Assembly (NCBI GenBank): GCA_026004795.1
Contig: BPJV01000002.1
Coordinates: forward strand, 709,256 to 773,255
Direction: 5' to 3'
Length of the DNA stretch: 64,000 bases
DNA from: Pirellulaceae bacterium
GTDB lineage: Bacteria; Planctomycetota; Planctomycetia; Pirellulales; Pirellulaceae
How positions within the stretch are numbered: the stretch's first letter is position 1; every line of letters begins with the position of its first letter. Positions 53,233 through 63,744 of the stretch are shown here, one piece after another. Position numbers and translations under genes: made by a program. Under the pieces are notes generated by a model. The model saw only the letters and a program-made list of their open reading frames with translations. It did no database searches and had not been told where the DNA came from.

Positions 53233-53516
53233 AGCCGCATCGTCGCCTGCCGACAATGGTCCGACGCCCGACCCCCGCCCCCAATGGCAGCGCGGCAGAC
53301 GCCGCCACGGCGACGCCCTCGTCGACGTCGCAGCAAGCGAACGTTGTCGAGCAGCCCTAGTGACGATGGCGCGGGGAGAGGTAGGATGCGGAGGTAGCCT
53401 GCGGAGGTAGGGTGCGGAGACAGCGGCACCGCGACCGTGCAGATTCGGCGCAGCGAATCGTTTTGGGCTCTCCGTGGGCACCGCGCCGATGACGTGCTGG
53501 CGAAGCGGGCGGTGGC
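53233..53516. other. Intergenic with 13-bp tandem repeat
   Basis: Three adjacent 13-bp units GGTAGGATGCGGA, GGTAGCCTGCGGA and GGTAGGGTGCGGA occupy 53380-53418. No gene; this is the meeting point of a plus-strand and a minus-strand transcription unit. Confidence 0.6.
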
Positions 53517-54422
53517 TCAATGTTCGGCCAGGGCTCGTGCCGCGGCCAACTCGTCTCGAGCGAACAATTCGTCCACGCGCGTTCCTACCAGACGGATGAG
53601 CAGCAGCACGTGTTCTTGGGTACCGTCGATCGCTGAGGTGGTGAAGAATGCTTTGCCGATCGCCTTGGGAGGGATGCGGCCACCAAGAACAAGTACCTGT
53701 CCGGCGCGGAGACGCAGATCCAACCCCAGCTCCTTCCATACGCGCCGCGGTCGCTCCAGACTTGGGCGAATTCCTACGTCCGAGACGACGAAGGTTTGTC
53801 GTCGCGTGCCGTAGTGGATTTCCGGTGTCAAACGCAGTTGAGCTTCGACGGCACCGATGGGGATAGCGCGGAGGTCCAGCAGCATGGCTGGCATGTCGTA
53901 CGTCGCGCCGCTGAGGGCACCATCGGCCTGCACCGATACGACCGTTACCGGATCGGTGACGCGGCGGACGAGCACTTCTTTGCGCTTGCCGGCGCGGCAC
54001 TGCAACCGATGCATGCGATTGTCCACGTCGGTGGCCAAGCCCGCCCCCTCCACCACGTCGGATTCCTGCTGCTGGCCCGTCTCCTGCAAGCGGCGTTCGA
54101 TCAACGGTGGCAGCTGGCCAATCACCACGCCTACCCGCAGGCCATTCTGGGCCAGCAACTGTCGCTGTTCGATCGGCACAATGGATTCGTCAAGTTGATT
54201 CCACAACTCGTTGAGGGCATCGGCCTGATCGTCGGGAAAGCGGGCCGTGACCGTATCGATGGTTACTACGTCCGGTCGCGGAACCCCATTCGGCTCTGCC
54301 AACGGCGAAGTGGGGCGTGCCGATGGCGATTTCCAGGAACTGCATCCGCCTCCTGCTAGCAACCCTGCCAGCAGCAAGTGGAGCAGCCAGCCCCTGCTAC
54401 CCTGTTTCTTCCCGTCGATCAC
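53517..54422 (-). CDS. Putative lipoprotein, weakly secretin-like C-terminus
   Basis: A 301-residue protein. A basic N-terminus, hydrophobic core 'LLHLLLAGLLAGGG' and Cys27 make a plausible lipoprotein signal. The C-terminal third has 'VEAQLRLTPEIHYG' and 'LRAGQVLVLGGRIPP' followed by 'EHVLLLIRLVGTR', reminiscent of the beta-strand pattern of secretin C-terminal domains, but it is far too short for a secretin. Start GTG 54422 has AGGAG 5-9 bp upstream. The frame is open to 54611 with an ATG, but the extension does not look like protein. Function unknown. Confidence 0.65.
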   Translation of the reverse strand: MIDGKKQGSRGWLLHLLLAGLLAGGGCSSWKSPSARPTSPLAEPNGVPRPDVVTIDTVTARFPDDQADALNELWNQLDESIVPIEQRQLLAQNGLRVGVVIGQLPPLIERRLQETGQQQESDVVEGAGLATDVDNRMHRLQCRAGKRKEVLVRRVTDPVTVVSVQADGALSGATYDMPAMLLDLRAIPIGAVEAQLRLTPEIHYGTRRQTFVVSDVGIRPSLERPRRVWKELGLDLRLRAGQVLVLGGRIPPKAIGKAFFTTSAIDGTQEHVLLLIRLVGTRVDELFARDELAAARALAEH

Positions 54423-54804
54423 GTTGCTCCTGCTCGCATGGCACACGCCTGAAGACGTCTCGTTCGCTTCCCTGGCACAGTAGCTAGCACCGCCGATCAA
54501 CGTCAATGCGAACCTGAAAGGACCCTTATTCGTTTCACTTCGGATGCGCCATCCGCTGTTTGAGATATCGCTGGTGATGTGGTAGGATGACACTCCACCT
54601 CCTGCCTTCATGACTTACGAATCGACCTACCCCTTAACGACGTAATTTGTTGATCCCTACCGAATCCTAAGCCCTCGGACCGCGTTCGATCGGAGGGACG
54701 CAACGTGGAGTTGGCTGCTTGTCCTGGAGATTGTCCGGCGTGCCCCTGGACCTAGGGGGCTTGGTTCCGTCTCGGCCTCGACGGTTGAGCGTGGAGGAGC
54801 ACTC
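54423..54804. other. Divergent intergenic region
   Basis: This 382-bp region has no gene. It separates the lipoprotein (-) from the cytochrome operon (+). GTGGAGGAG sits 6 bp before the ATG at 54805. No promoter could be assigned with confidence. Confidence 0.4.
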
Positions 54805-56772
54805 ATGAGCGATGCCGCATTCGATACTGATCCTGTCGCGATAGCCTGTCGCCAACGGTTGCTGCCGGGGTGGGCCGCCCTGTCGGTACTGCTTGGTTGG
54901 GCTTTGGCGACAGGAGCGGCAGGTCATGCCCAGGAGCCAGCCGCCGGGTTGAGCGCTCGTCGGGCCCAGGCTCAAGACTACTTTCGGAAGCAAGTGGCGC
55001 CGTTCATCAAGTCGTATTGCTTGGAATGCCATCAGAACCGCCGCCCCACCGAGGCTGGCGTCAACTTCTCGCCGGCGCTGAAGGATCCGGGGCATGCCGC
55101 ATTTACCGAGTTGTGGAAAAAGGCGGTGGCAAGAGTTGCCGCCCACGACATGCCGCCGGAGGACATGGAGCAGCCGAGCGAGGAGCAGCGGGACGCTTTT
55201 CGCCAGTGGCTGGAGCATGTCAAGTACCTCAGCCCGCCGGATCCAGGCCCCTTCATCATTCGGCGACTGACCAAACGGGAATATGGCAATACGTTGCGCG
55301 ACCTGTTCGGCGTTCCGGTAGCCATCGCCGAGGATCTGCCCGATGAAGTCAGTGGCGAAGGGTACTTGAATTCCGTGTCGCCGATGCAGATGGAGCAGTT
55401 CTTGGAAATCGCCAACAGGGTGCTGGACCTGGTCTGGCCCGAGCAGGGAGCACCGCCGAGTGAAGTGCAGCGACGTTGGTTGGGGGATCAGCCAATCGCG
55501 GCCATCGACAGCCCCGAGGAGGTGCGAGCTTTTGCCGCGCGGGCTGCACGCCAAATCTACCGCCGTCCGGCGAGCGACGACGAGATTGATGTCCTGATGG
55601 AGGTATTCGCGCTGGGGAAACAGAATGGGCTGGAGGATATCGCCGCCTGCCGGTTGATGGTCAAGGCGATGTTGGTCTCGCCGCAGTTCCTGTTCATTAC
55701 TCCGGCAAGCGTGGTGGCATCCGAGCAGTCGGTGGTGCCGTTGGACGATTACCAGCTCGCCTCGCGTCTCTCGTATTTTCTGTGGGGGACCATGCCGGAC
55801 GACGCATTGATGGCCTTGGCCGATCAAGGACGTCTTCACGAACCGGCAACTTTGGCCGCTCAGGTGACCCGCATGCTGCAAGACCCTCGTCGTCGCGCGA
55901 TTTTCGACGGGTTCGGCGCTCAATGGCTCGGCGTGACCGATCTGCCCCAGCGCACGTTTGATGCGGAGCAGTTTCCGCAGATGACCGCCGAGCTGCGGCA
56001 GAGCATGTACGACGAAATCCGCTTGGTCTTTGACACGGTAGTGGGTGAGAATCGCAGCCTGGTCGAGCTGATCGACGGCGACTTTACGTTCCTCAATGCG
56101 GACTTGGCAGGGATCTATGGCTGGGAGGAGTTGGCAGCCGGTGCTCAGTGGCAGCGGGTGCGCGTGCCGGACCCGAATCGTGGCGGTGTTCTCGGCATGC
56201 CCGGTGTGTTGGCGGCTACCTCTTTTCCAACGCGCACCAGCCCGGTCAAGCGGGGCGTGTGGGTGTTGGAGCGTTTGTTGGGTGAGGTCGTCCCCTCGCC
56301 GCCGCCAGATGTCCCGGCGTTGGAGAATCAGGACGCGCAGGCCGTCGCCCATCTGACGCTGCGCGAGCGCACGGAACTGCACCGCACCAATCCCGTGTGT
56401 GCGAATTGCCATCGAATGCTCGACCCCATCGGCTTTGGATTGGAGAACTTTGATGCCATCGGCCGATGGCGCGACGCCGATGCCAACGGCCAGCCCATCG
56501 ACGCTGCCGGCGAACTGCCCGATGGGACGCGTTTCTCCGGGCCTCGTGAATTGAAGGCGGCGATCGCCAGTCGCCGTGAGGCGTTCGTTCGTAACTTCGT
56601 TCGCCGTTTGCTGGCCTATGCCTTGTGTCGCCGTCTGGAGGGATATGACGAAGTCGTCGTCGACGACATGATGCAGGAAATTGCCGAAGACGATTACCGC
56701 ATGCAGACGGTGATCCGAGCGGTCGTGACCAGTTATCCTTTTACCCATCGTCGCATCGAAGAAGAGAGGTAA
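54805..56772 (+). CDS. Planctomycete cytochrome with DUF1587/DUF1592/DUF1588/DUF1585-type domains
   Basis: A 655-residue exported protein. The N-terminal signal region (residues 22-42) is followed by the cytochrome motif CLECH (Cys72, Cys75, His76). '[18 protein letters not shown]' marks DUF1587, '[19 protein letters not shown]' DUF1595, '[19 protein letters not shown]' DUF1592, '[20 protein letters not shown]' DUF1588 with '[20 protein letters not shown]', and the C-terminal '[19 protein letters not shown]' DUF1585. This set of domains in this order is characteristic of planctomycetes. The following DUF1552 gene starts 4 bp after its stop. The role is unknown, presumably extracytoplasmic redox or polysaccharide use. 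Confidence 0.92.
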   Translation: MSDAAFDTDPVAIACRQRLLPGWAALSVLLGWALATGAAGHAQEPAAGLSARRAQAQDYFRKQVAPFIKSYCLECHQNRRPTEAGVNFSPALKDPGHAAFTELWKKAVARVAAHDMPPEDMEQPSEEQRDAFRQWLEHVKYLSPPDPGPFIIRRLTKREYGNTLRDLFGVPVAIAEDLPDEVSGEGYLNSVSPMQMEQFLEIANRVLDLVWPEQGAPPSEVQRRWLGDQPIAAIDSPEEVRAFAARAARQIYRRPASDDEIDVLMEVFALGKQNGLEDIAACRLMVKAMLVSPQFLFITPASVVASEQSVVPLDDYQLASRLSYFLWGTMPDDALMALADQGRLHEPATLAAQVTRMLQDPRRRAIFDGFGAQWLGVTDLPQRTFDAEQFPQMTAELRQSMYDEIRLVFDTVVGENRSLVELIDGDFTFLNADLAGIYGWEELAAGAQWQRVRVPDPNRGGVLGMPGVLAATSFPTRTSPVKRGVWVLERLLGEVVPSPPPDVPALENQDAQAVAHLTLRERTELHRTNPVCANCHRMLDPIGFGLENFDAIGRWRDADANGQPIDAAGELPDGTRFSGPRELKAAIASRREAFVRNFVRRLLAYALCRRLEGYDEVVVDDMMQEIAEDDYRMQTVIRAVVTSYPFTHRRIEEER

Positions 56773-56776
56773 ACCC

Positions 56777-58165
56777 ATGATCAACCACACCCGCATCGAT
56801 CGTCGCACTTGTTTGCAGGGGGTTGGGGCAGCTTTGGCGCTCCCCTTGTTGGATGCGATGGGATGGGAGGACACGACCGATTCGCAGCCCCCCATCCGCT
56901 TGGGGTTCATGTACATGCCACATGGCGTGATCATGGATCAGTTCTGGCCGGCGGATGCCGAAAGTTTTCTCTCATCGCCGCCCCCGGCACTGGAGTCCCT
57001 CCGACCGGTGCTCGACCAATGTCTGATGGTCAAAGGTGTTTCCGGAGTGCCCATCGCGCCGTTCAATGGAGCACCGCATGCCTTGGAGTTGTCGACTTGG
57101 CTTACCGCGACGCTCCCCAATCCGGCGCGGCGGGATCAGATCGACATCGCCATCTCGGCCGATCAGATCGCCGCCAATTACATCGGCGCGTTCACGCCGT
57201 TGCCGTCCTTGGAGCTGGCTACCATGCCGCAAGATTGGAAGGAGAATCAAGAGGGCCTCAACGAAGCCTACTATTCGTACTGCAGTTTCCGTTCGCCGAC
57301 GCAGCCTGTGCCGGCGGAAACCAATCCACGCAATGTTCTCAATCGTTTGTTTCACACCCAGAAGGGGGCCGTACGAGGTTCCGGGCCGACGAAGATCAAT
57401 ACGCTCGACCGTAGCATGCTGGATGTCGTGTTGGGCGGCGCTCGCGATTTGCGCCGCAAGTTGCCGGCAGCCGATCAGCGGAAACTGGATGAATACCTCG
57501 ACAGCGTGCGGGCGGTGGAACGGCGTATTGCCGCGATCGAGCGTCGGCAACAGGAAGCGGCGCTGGAGAAAGCAGGCGTCCGTACCCGGCATCGCCGGGG
57601 TACCGACACGCCACCGATCGAAGTCAAGATTCCCGAGGGAGATAAGCGCAGTGAATACATGCAAGTGATGTGCGACTTGATCGTACTCGCCTTCCAGACC
57701 GACAGTACGCGCGTGTGCACCTACATCGGCTCGCGTCCCAACGGCGCCTCCTATCCAGAGCTGGGATTCAGCGACCAACACCATTCGGTCACCCATCATA
57801 ACAACGAGGCGGAAAAGGTGCGCAAGGTAGCTGCCATCACCGCCTTCAACATCGAACAGTTCGCCTACATGGTCAACAAGATGCACCAGCTTCCGGAAGG
57901 GCCCGGCACGCTGCTCGACAATTGCCTGTTGATGTGGGGATCGGGCCTGGAGGATGGCAACAAGCATACGCGGGAAAACCTGCCGTTTATTTTGGCAGGA
58001 CGTGCTGGCGGCCGTTTGCGGACCGGACGCTACCTCCCTGATGTTCGCGCCAATCAGGGAGATCTGCTCACCACCCTGCTCACCTGCGCCGGAATTCCCG
58101 TGGATCGGCCCGTCGGCATCGCCACCAAGCAGATCACTGAACTGCTTCCCGAGGGAAGTGCGTGA
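56777..58165 (+). CDS. DUF1552 protein
   Basis: A 462-residue protein of DUF1552, almost always paired with the preceding DUF1592-type gene. The N-terminus '[20 protein letters not shown]' resembles a twin-arginine signal. Conserved segments include '[20 protein letters not shown]', '[19 protein letters not shown]', '[20 protein letters not shown]' and '[20 protein letters not shown]'. AGAGAGG precedes the ATG by 8 bp. The two genes form an operon. DUF1552 is distantly related in context and layout to DUF1501; its activity is not established. Confidence 0.92.
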   Translation: MINHTRIDRRTCLQGVGAALALPLLDAMGWEDTTDSQPPIRLGFMYMPHGVIMDQFWPADAESFLSSPPPALESLRPVLDQCLMVKGVSGVPIAPFNGAPHALELSTWLTATLPNPARRDQIDIAISADQIAANYIGAFTPLPSLELATMPQDWKENQEGLNEAYYSYCSFRSPTQPVPAETNPRNVLNRLFHTQKGAVRGSGPTKINTLDRSMLDVVLGGARDLRRKLPAADQRKLDEYLDSVRAVERRIAAIERRQQEAALEKAGVRTRHRRGTDTPPIEVKIPEGDKRSEYMQVMCDLIVLAFQTDSTRVCTYIGSRPNGASYPELGFSDQHHSVTHHNNEAEKVRKVAAITAFNIEQFAYMVNKMHQLPEGPGTLLDNCLLMWGSGLEDGNKHTRENLPFILAGRAGGRLRTGRYLPDVRANQGDLLTTLLTCAGIPVDRPVGIATKQITELLPEGSA

Positions 58166-58723
58166 GCTGCGCGCTGAGAGCCTGCCCTGGTGGCCTGAGG
58201 GAGCCAAGGATGTTTTATTGCTACTGTCGATGGTGGCGTGCGGGGGAGTCGCCAGGAAAGCATTCGCCGAACCACCCTCTCGTGTCCGCCCACGATTACC
58301 GACGAAAACGCTTGAAATTGCCCTCGAATGGCCGGAGGACCGTGCCCTGCTAAACATGGTGCGCGCCAATTTGGCTTGTTTTGTCCCAGGGCGGTAAGGA
58401 TAGCAAACCGATTGCGGATGACGGCCACCAAGGCGACTTTTGTTTTTTTTCTAGCTGCCAGCATCATCTTCCCCCGTTGGTAGGGGAATAATTGGTGTTG
58501 GCCTATCATGGCAACATGGGCTACACTCGCCGCGAGTGTATTCCGTATGCCAATTGGTAGTTGGTAAGTTGCAGTACGTCGACGACGTGGGGATGCCCTC
58601 GCTCAGGATCAGGGACACCCATGCGATTGGTGGCAGTCCGGACCACGGGACTCGGCCAGTAGCAGGGACGTGCAGCGATTGGCGTCGGCCTCGAGGAGCG
58701 CATTTACAAGGAAGGCAAGAAGT
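58166..58723. other. Intergenic with inverted repeat
   Basis: No gene was recognised in these 558 bp. An 8-bp perfect inverted repeat TACACTCG-CCG-CGAGTGTA lies at 58522-58540; it has no T-run and so looks more like an operator than a terminator. A poly-T run (58444-58450) lies upstream. Confidence 0.45.
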
Positions 58724-59983
58724 ATGGCAAGGGAGTCCTTTCGATTTATCCACGCCAGCGACTTCCACTTAGAAGTCCCGTTTCAAGACTTGCCCGACAT
58801 CCCGGCCACCTTGCGGCAAGTGTTCCTCGACGCGCCGTGGCGAGCCGCAGAATCGGTGTTCGAGCATGCGGTTGTGGAAAACGTCGATTTCGTCGTTCTC
58901 GCCGGCGATTTACTGTCACCGACCACCTGCGGTGCCAGAGCGTTGGCGTTCTTAGTGGAGCAATTCGAGACTTTGCACGAGCGAGGGATCCAGGTCTACT
59001 GGGCGGGCGGTGAGGCGGAAGCGGCCATCCGATTGCCTGCCGGATTGCCCTTGCCGTCGAACGTCCATTGTTTTGGCAACCAAGGGGTTGAGGTCAAGCG
59101 GTTCGAACGCGATGGGCAGCCCATCGCGACGATTCTGGGGCGCAGCCGCGATGCAGGCCAAACGGTCCGTGCGGCCGAATACCGGTTCGAACCAGAGGGT
59201 ACCTACGCGATTGCCGTAGGGCATGGTCAAGCCGATGTGGAGTCGTTGGCCACGCAATCGGTCGACTATTGGGCGCTTGGCGGCCGACATCAGATGGAGA
59301 TCGTGCAGGCGGAGGAGCCTACGGTGGCCTATTGCGGATCACCGCAGGGGCGGGCAGTTGTCGAGGAAGGGCCGCACGGATTCCTGCTTGTCGACGTCGA
59401 TGCGCAGCACCGTGCCCAGATTCGCCCGGTGGATGTCGATCTGGTTCGTTATTCGGAACAAGACATCGAGGTGGAGGATGGGACGGATCTGAAAGCGGTC
59501 GCCTCGAAGCGGGTGTCGCGGTTGATGGCGGAGAGCAACGGTCGGCACTTGCTGGTGAAATGGCGGCTGCGGGTCGATGTCGATGCGTTGGCCGGTTTGA
59601 GCGTCAACGACCTGGACCAGTGGATTCATTGGCTCAGACACGAGTTTGGGCGTGGGCAACCTGCTTGTTGGCCCATTGGATTTGAAGTGTTGCCGCCGGC
59701 CAAATTCCCCGCCTCCTGGCAGGATGAGGATACGATTCTTGGCGATTTCCTGCGCATTGCCGAGAAAGCACGCAAGCGGAATGGGGGAGCCGTGGACCTG
59801 CGCCCGCTGGTAGAGACGGAAACCGGAGGCAATAAACGTTGGTCAAGCTGGTTAGCCTTGAATGATCAAGCGCAACAGGCGGCGACGTTATCGCGGAGCA
59901 CCCTGATGGGCGTGGAGCTGTTACGGGGACGCAAACCTGACCTGCTCGCCGGCACACGACGCTATGGAGGATCGGACGAATGA
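58724..59983 (+). CDS. Metallophosphoesterase-family protein (SbcD/YhaO-like) with altered metal motifs
   Basis: A 419-residue protein with the SbcD/Mre11-like layout. The first motif 'ASDFHLE' gives Asp13 and His15, and 'VVLAGDLL' gives Asp62. However the GNH(D/E) motif expected after 'LHERGIQVYW' is 'AGGEAEA' (residues 94-100), lacking the Asn and His. 'AVGHGQAD' retains His167, but the final GHxH motif reads 'ALGGRHQ' (186-190), keeping only the second His. So two of the five metal-binding motifs are changed and nuclease activity is doubtful. ATG 58724 follows AAGGAAGGCAAGAA. Its stop overlaps the start of the SbcC-like gene by 4 bp (ATGA), indicating coupled translation. Confidence 0.85.
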   Translation: MARESFRFIHASDFHLEVPFQDLPDIPATLRQVFLDAPWRAAESVFEHAVVENVDFVVLAGDLLSPTTCGARALAFLVEQFETLHERGIQVYWAGGEAEAAIRLPAGLPLPSNVHCFGNQGVEVKRFERDGQPIATILGRSRDAGQTVRAAEYRFEPEGTYAIAVGHGQADVESLATQSVDYWALGGRHQMEIVQAEEPTVAYCGSPQGRAVVEEGPHGFLLVDVDAQHRAQIRPVDVDLVRYSEQDIEVEDGTDLKAVASKRVSRLMAESNGRHLLVKWRLRVDVDALAGLSVNDLDQWIHWLRHEFGRGQPACWPIGFEVLPPAKFPASWQDEDTILGDFLRIAEKARKRNGGAVDLRPLVETETGGNKRWSSWLALNDQAQQAATLSRSTLMGVELLRGRKPDLLAGTRRYGGSDE

Positions 59984-62900
59984 AGATCAAGGATGTGCAC
60001 GTCGAAGGTTTTGGCGTGTGGAGCGGGTTGACGGTCCATGCGTTGCCCGAGGGCATGACCCTCTTTTACGGCCCCAACGAAGCGGGCAAGACGACGTTGA
60101 TGCAGTTCCTCCGCACCGTCTTCTATGGGTTTACTCCCGACCGCCGCCGCAAGTACTTGCCACCCGTATACGGCGGAAAACCCGGGGGAATCCTTCGCGT
60201 CCAAGGGCCTGGAGGGGTGTACGAGATCAAGCGGCGGGCCGACCTGGATGCCGACAACTCGCTCGGCAACCTGACGGTCACCGACAGCGAGGGAATGCAG
60301 CATGGGCACCACCGCCTGTCGATGTTGCTGGGGCAGATGGATGAGTCGGTTTTCACCAATGTCTTTGCCATTGGGCTGCGCGAGTTGCAGGAGCTGAGCA
60401 CGCTCGATGATACGGCAGCGGCCGACGAGCTGTACAAATTGTCCAGCGGCTTGGATCGCGTTTCCCTGGTCGACGTGCTCAGGCAGTTGCGTGCTGCCCG
60501 CCAGCAGTTGATCGATCCGGCTTCCGATCGCGGGCAACTGCAACGACTGGTGCAGCGACGGCAAGAGTTGAAGAAGGAGCTGGAACAACTGGTGGAAACC
60601 GGTCGTCGTTGGACAGAACTGGCGGCGCTGCGCACCGGTTACCGCGATGAGGTGGAGCAGCTCAAGGAACGCATCGAGCAGTGGCAGCTCGAGGTGCGGC
60701 AACTGGAGATGGCCCTGCAAGTTCGCCCGGTGTGGGTGCAACGGCAGCAGTTGATGGAGCAAATCAATGCGCTCGGCGCCCGCACGGATTTGCCCGAGGA
60801 TCTATGGGCCAGCTTGGAGGAGGTCAATGGCGAGCTCGCCACGCAGCGCCAACACATTGCCGAGTTGATCGAGCGCCGCCGCCAACTGCGCGAGCGGGCG
60901 CGGGGGTTGCAATTGCAGCCGGGGATTTTGGAGCTACAAGCCAAGATAGAGGCGGCCGCTGAACATGAGCCATGGTTGATCGCCATGCAGAAGAATATCG
61001 CCCGCCTCCGCCAGCAGATCGAAGACACGCAAATCGAGCTGATGGAGGCGGCTCAGCGACTGGGCATGGCCGAGGAGGATCAGCAAGCACTGTTGGAGGA
61101 TCGTCGGGCTAGCAGCTTGCCCGACTTGTCGCGGCAAGCGCTCAGTCAACTGATGGAGCCGGCCAACGAAGTCCGCATGTGGTCGACCCGCCTCAAGCAA
61201 GCACGGCATCAGGCCGAAGCCGACCGTCAAGAGGCCGAACGACTGAAGGCGGAAATCGATGCCGCCATGGAATCGCGCAAGGTCAAGGACATCCATGCGG
61301 CCATCGAAGCGGAGACCGAACTGATCCATCTGTTGCGCAAACGCATCCAGGTGGAGGAGTCGTTGGAGAAACTGCGCAGCCGGCTGGACCAGCTCGAGGA
61401 AGAAGCGATCGATCTGCAGTGCGACGAGGCGTTGCCCGTCGAGAGGTCGTTCCTGATGGGGATCTTGTTTGTCGCGGGCGCTTTTTCCTTCCTGTGGGGG
61501 CTGGGGAAACTGCTTCCGTTCTTCAATCCCGACGGGGTTACCGACCAGCATACCGGATTGCTGCTGGTGCTCAGCGGCATGTTCCTCTTGTTCTTCGGCC
61601 TGATGTGGACCAACGTCCTCGATCGCAATACCGTCTCCGAGCTGGACGAAGCCGAAGAGAAGATCGAAGCGATTCGCAAAGAGATTCGCAAATTGGAAGC
61701 CGAGCGCGATGAACTGGAACGGCGTCTGCCTGCCTACCAGGGGTCGCCCGAGTCGCGGTTGCGGGAGGCGGAGAAGGAGGTAAAAGAACTCGAATCGCTG
61801 CTTCCTGTGTGGCACAACTATCGGGCGGCCATGGAGCGTCACCAGAGTGCGCGACGGCGGGCGAGCAAGGCTGAAGAAGCCTTGCGGTCGGCGCAATTGA
61901 AGTGGAAACAGGCGCTGGCCCACATGGGCCTCAGCGACACGCTGTCCCCCAAAAGTATCCGCGCGCTGTCGGAGGGTTACGAAAACCTCATCCTCACCCG
62001 CCGGCGGTTGCGGAGCCTCGAGGAAGAGTTGGAAACGCGTCGTGCGGAGTTGAAATCGATCGTCGCGCGCATCGAAGCTCTGGCCGAGGAAGCCTTTGCG
62101 GGCCACTCCGCCGACGGCAAATCCGGCTCTCATAAGGAATTGGCATCTGCTGGCGCCCCTAACAAAGAGGAGCGCAAGCAAGACTCGCGGGCGGCGGCCG
62201 AATCGGTTGCCGACGATGACGCCATGGCGGCCCGCGCGCTGCAATTGCTGGCCAAACTGCAGGCGCTGATTACCTCGCAGCGGCAAGCGATCGCGCAGAA
62301 AAAACGGCTGCGCGAAGAGGATAGACAGCTCGCCAAACAAATCGAGGTGGCCGAGCGTGCCCTCCGGAAACTGGAACGGCGTCGCGACGCCCTGCTGGCC
62401 GAATACGAGTGCGAAACGGAAGACCAGCTGCGCGAGCTGATCGCACGGAAACAACGCCACCACGAGCTCCAGGAAGAGATCGAGCAGTTGAATCAGCAAC
62501 TGCGGGCGATGATCGGCGGCCAGTATCCCTTCGATCAGATCATCGAACTGCTGCAGAAGAAAGACGATGAGCGGTTGAACCGAGAATTGAACAATCTCCG
62601 GCGTCAAATCCAGCAAGCGGAAGAGCGAATCGGTCAGCTCAATCAGCGACTGGGCGAGACACAGCAGGAGATGAAAGCGCTCGCCGCTGACACTCGGCAG
62701 TACACGCTGAAACTGGAATTGGAAGCCTTGGAAAACCAGATCGCTGCTTGCATCGAACAGTGGCAGACGCTGGCCACCACCACTTGGCTGTTGGATCGCG
62801 TATGCGAAGTGTACGAGGCCGAGAGGCAACCGGAAACGTTGCGTGAGGCATCTCGGTTCCTTAAACAATTGACTGAGGGGAAGTATACGCGGATCTGGAC

Positions 62901-63744
62901 GCCACTGGGCAAGAACCAACTGAAAGTCGACAACGCTCACGGCCAATCGCTTCCGCTGGAGGTGCTCTCCCGCGGGACTCGCGAGGCAGTGTTCATCGCT
63001 TTGCGACTGTCTTTGGCTGCCGCCTACGCGCGTCGTGGTGTGCAGATTCCACTGGTGCTCGACGACGTGCTGGTGAACTTCGATACGCAACGGGCCGAAG
63101 CCGCGGCCCGAGTGCTGCGCGACTTTGCCGAACTCGGCCACCAGGTGCTGATGTTTACCTGCCATGAACACATCATGAAGATGTTTTACGACATCGGCGT
63201 CCAAGTTCGTGTGCTACCTGATCAAGGCCATCCAGGAGAGGCGGAAGTCTATCATCCCTTGGCCGAACAGTTCGAACGGATTGAGCAGCTCATCGAGATG
63301 GCCGATCCGCCCGCCGACACGGAACAACAAGTTGATGACGCGGAGGTTGCCGTCGGTGAGGAAGGGGGGGCCGACGTCGTAGAAGAAGCGGTCGTTGTTC
63401 AGCCAGCCGAGGTCGGCATCGAGGTGGCCGACGAATCGGATACGGCAGATCGCCAGGAAGAGTCAGAAGAAGTCGCCGCGGCAAAGGACGCTGTCGCCGA
63501 AGAGGTGGCAACCGAGCCACCGGAAACGTCGGCGGTGGAGTCCGTGAAACAGGAAGAAAAGCAGGAGGCAGCACCACCACGGGTGGCGAAGCCGCCACGG
63601 CGGCCGGAGCCTCCCGCGGCGCCTCACCGGCCTGAAATCGATTGGCTGTGGTTCGAACGCTCGCCCGACGAAGAGTCCGATTGGGATGGGAGCTCGCCGC
63701 GCAATTCGGCACTTGCTCGGCAGCCATTGGCATCCGAGCAGTAA
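59980..63744 (+). CDS. SMC-like AAA ATPase (SbcC/YhaN-like) with central membrane hairpin
   Basis: A 1254-residue protein. N-terminal Walker A 'GPNEAGKTTL' is at residues 31-40; the C-terminal ATPase half has the signature 'LSRGTREAVFIALRLSLAAA' and Walker B 'PLVLDDVLVNFD' (about 990-1035). Long coiled coils lie between. At about 490-548, where Rad50 has its CXXC zinc hook, there are two hydrophobic helices ('LMGILFVAGAFSFLWGLG' and 'GLLLVLSGMFLLFFGLM') and no hook cysteines. After residue 1110 an acidic, Pro-rich tail of about 140 residues is added. The closest named relatives are Bacillus YhaN-type proteins, by memory only. It forms an operon with the preceding phosphoesterase-like gene. 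Confidence 0.88.
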   Translation: MKIKDVHVEGFGVWSGLTVHALPEGMTLFYGPNEAGKTTLMQFLRTVFYGFTPDRRRKYLPPVYGGKPGGILRVQGPGGVYEIKRRADLDADNSLGNLTVTDSEGMQHGHHRLSMLLGQMDESVFTNVFAIGLRELQELSTLDDTAAADELYKLSSGLDRVSLVDVLRQLRAARQQLIDPASDRGQLQRLVQRRQELKKELEQLVETGRRWTELAALRTGYRDEVEQLKERIEQWQLEVRQLEMALQVRPVWVQRQQLMEQINALGARTDLPEDLWASLEEVNGELATQRQHIAELIERRRQLRERARGLQLQPGILELQAKIEAAAEHEPWLIAMQKNIARLRQQIEDTQIELMEAAQRLGMAEEDQQALLEDRRASSLPDLSRQALSQLMEPANEVRMWSTRLKQARHQAEADRQEAERLKAEIDAAMESRKVKDIHAAIEAETELIHLLRKRIQVEESLEKLRSRLDQLEEEAIDLQCDEALPVERSFLMGILFVAGAFSFLWGLGKLLPFFNPDGVTDQHTGLLLVLSGMFLLFFGLMWTNVLDRNTVSELDEAEEKIEAIRKEIRKLEAERDELERRLPAYQGSPESRLREAEKEVKELESLLPVWHNYRAAMERHQSARRRASKAEEALRSAQLKWKQALAHMGLSDTLSPKSIRALSEGYENLILTRRRLRSLEEELETRRAELKSIVARIEALAEEAFAGHSADGKSGSHKELASAGAPNKEERKQDSRAAAESVADDDAMAARALQLLAKLQALITSQRQAIAQKKRLREEDRQLAKQIEVAERALRKLERRRDALLAEYECETEDQLRELIARKQRHHELQEEIEQLNQQLRAMIGGQYPFDQIIELLQKKDDERLNRELNNLRRQIQQAEERIGQLNQRLGETQQEMKALAADTRQYTLKLELEALENQIAACIEQWQTLATTTWLLDRVCEVYEAERQPETLREASRFLKQLTEGKYTRIWTPLGKNQLKVDNAHGQSLPLEVLSRGTREAVFIALRLSLAAAYARRGVQIPLVLDDVLVNFDTQRAEAAARVLRDFAELGHQVLMFTCHEHIMKMFYDIGVQVRVLPDQGHPGEAEVYHPLAEQFERIEQLIEMADPPADTEQQVDDAEVAVGEEGGADVVEEAVVVQPAEVGIEVADESDTADRQEESEEVAAAKDAVAEEVATEPPETSAVESVKQEEKQEAAPPRVAKPPRRPEPPAAPHRPEIDWLWFERSPDEESDWDGSSPRNSALARQPLASEQ

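Noticed and set aside
54667..56934. 755-codon minus-strand frame
   Set aside because: It is antisense to the DUF1592-type cytochrome gene, with no recognisable domain.
60934..63204. 756-codon minus-strand frame
   Set aside because: A shadow of the SbcC-like coiled-coil gene, rich in Phe, Leu and Arg as expected for antisense to Gln/Glu/Leu coiled coil.
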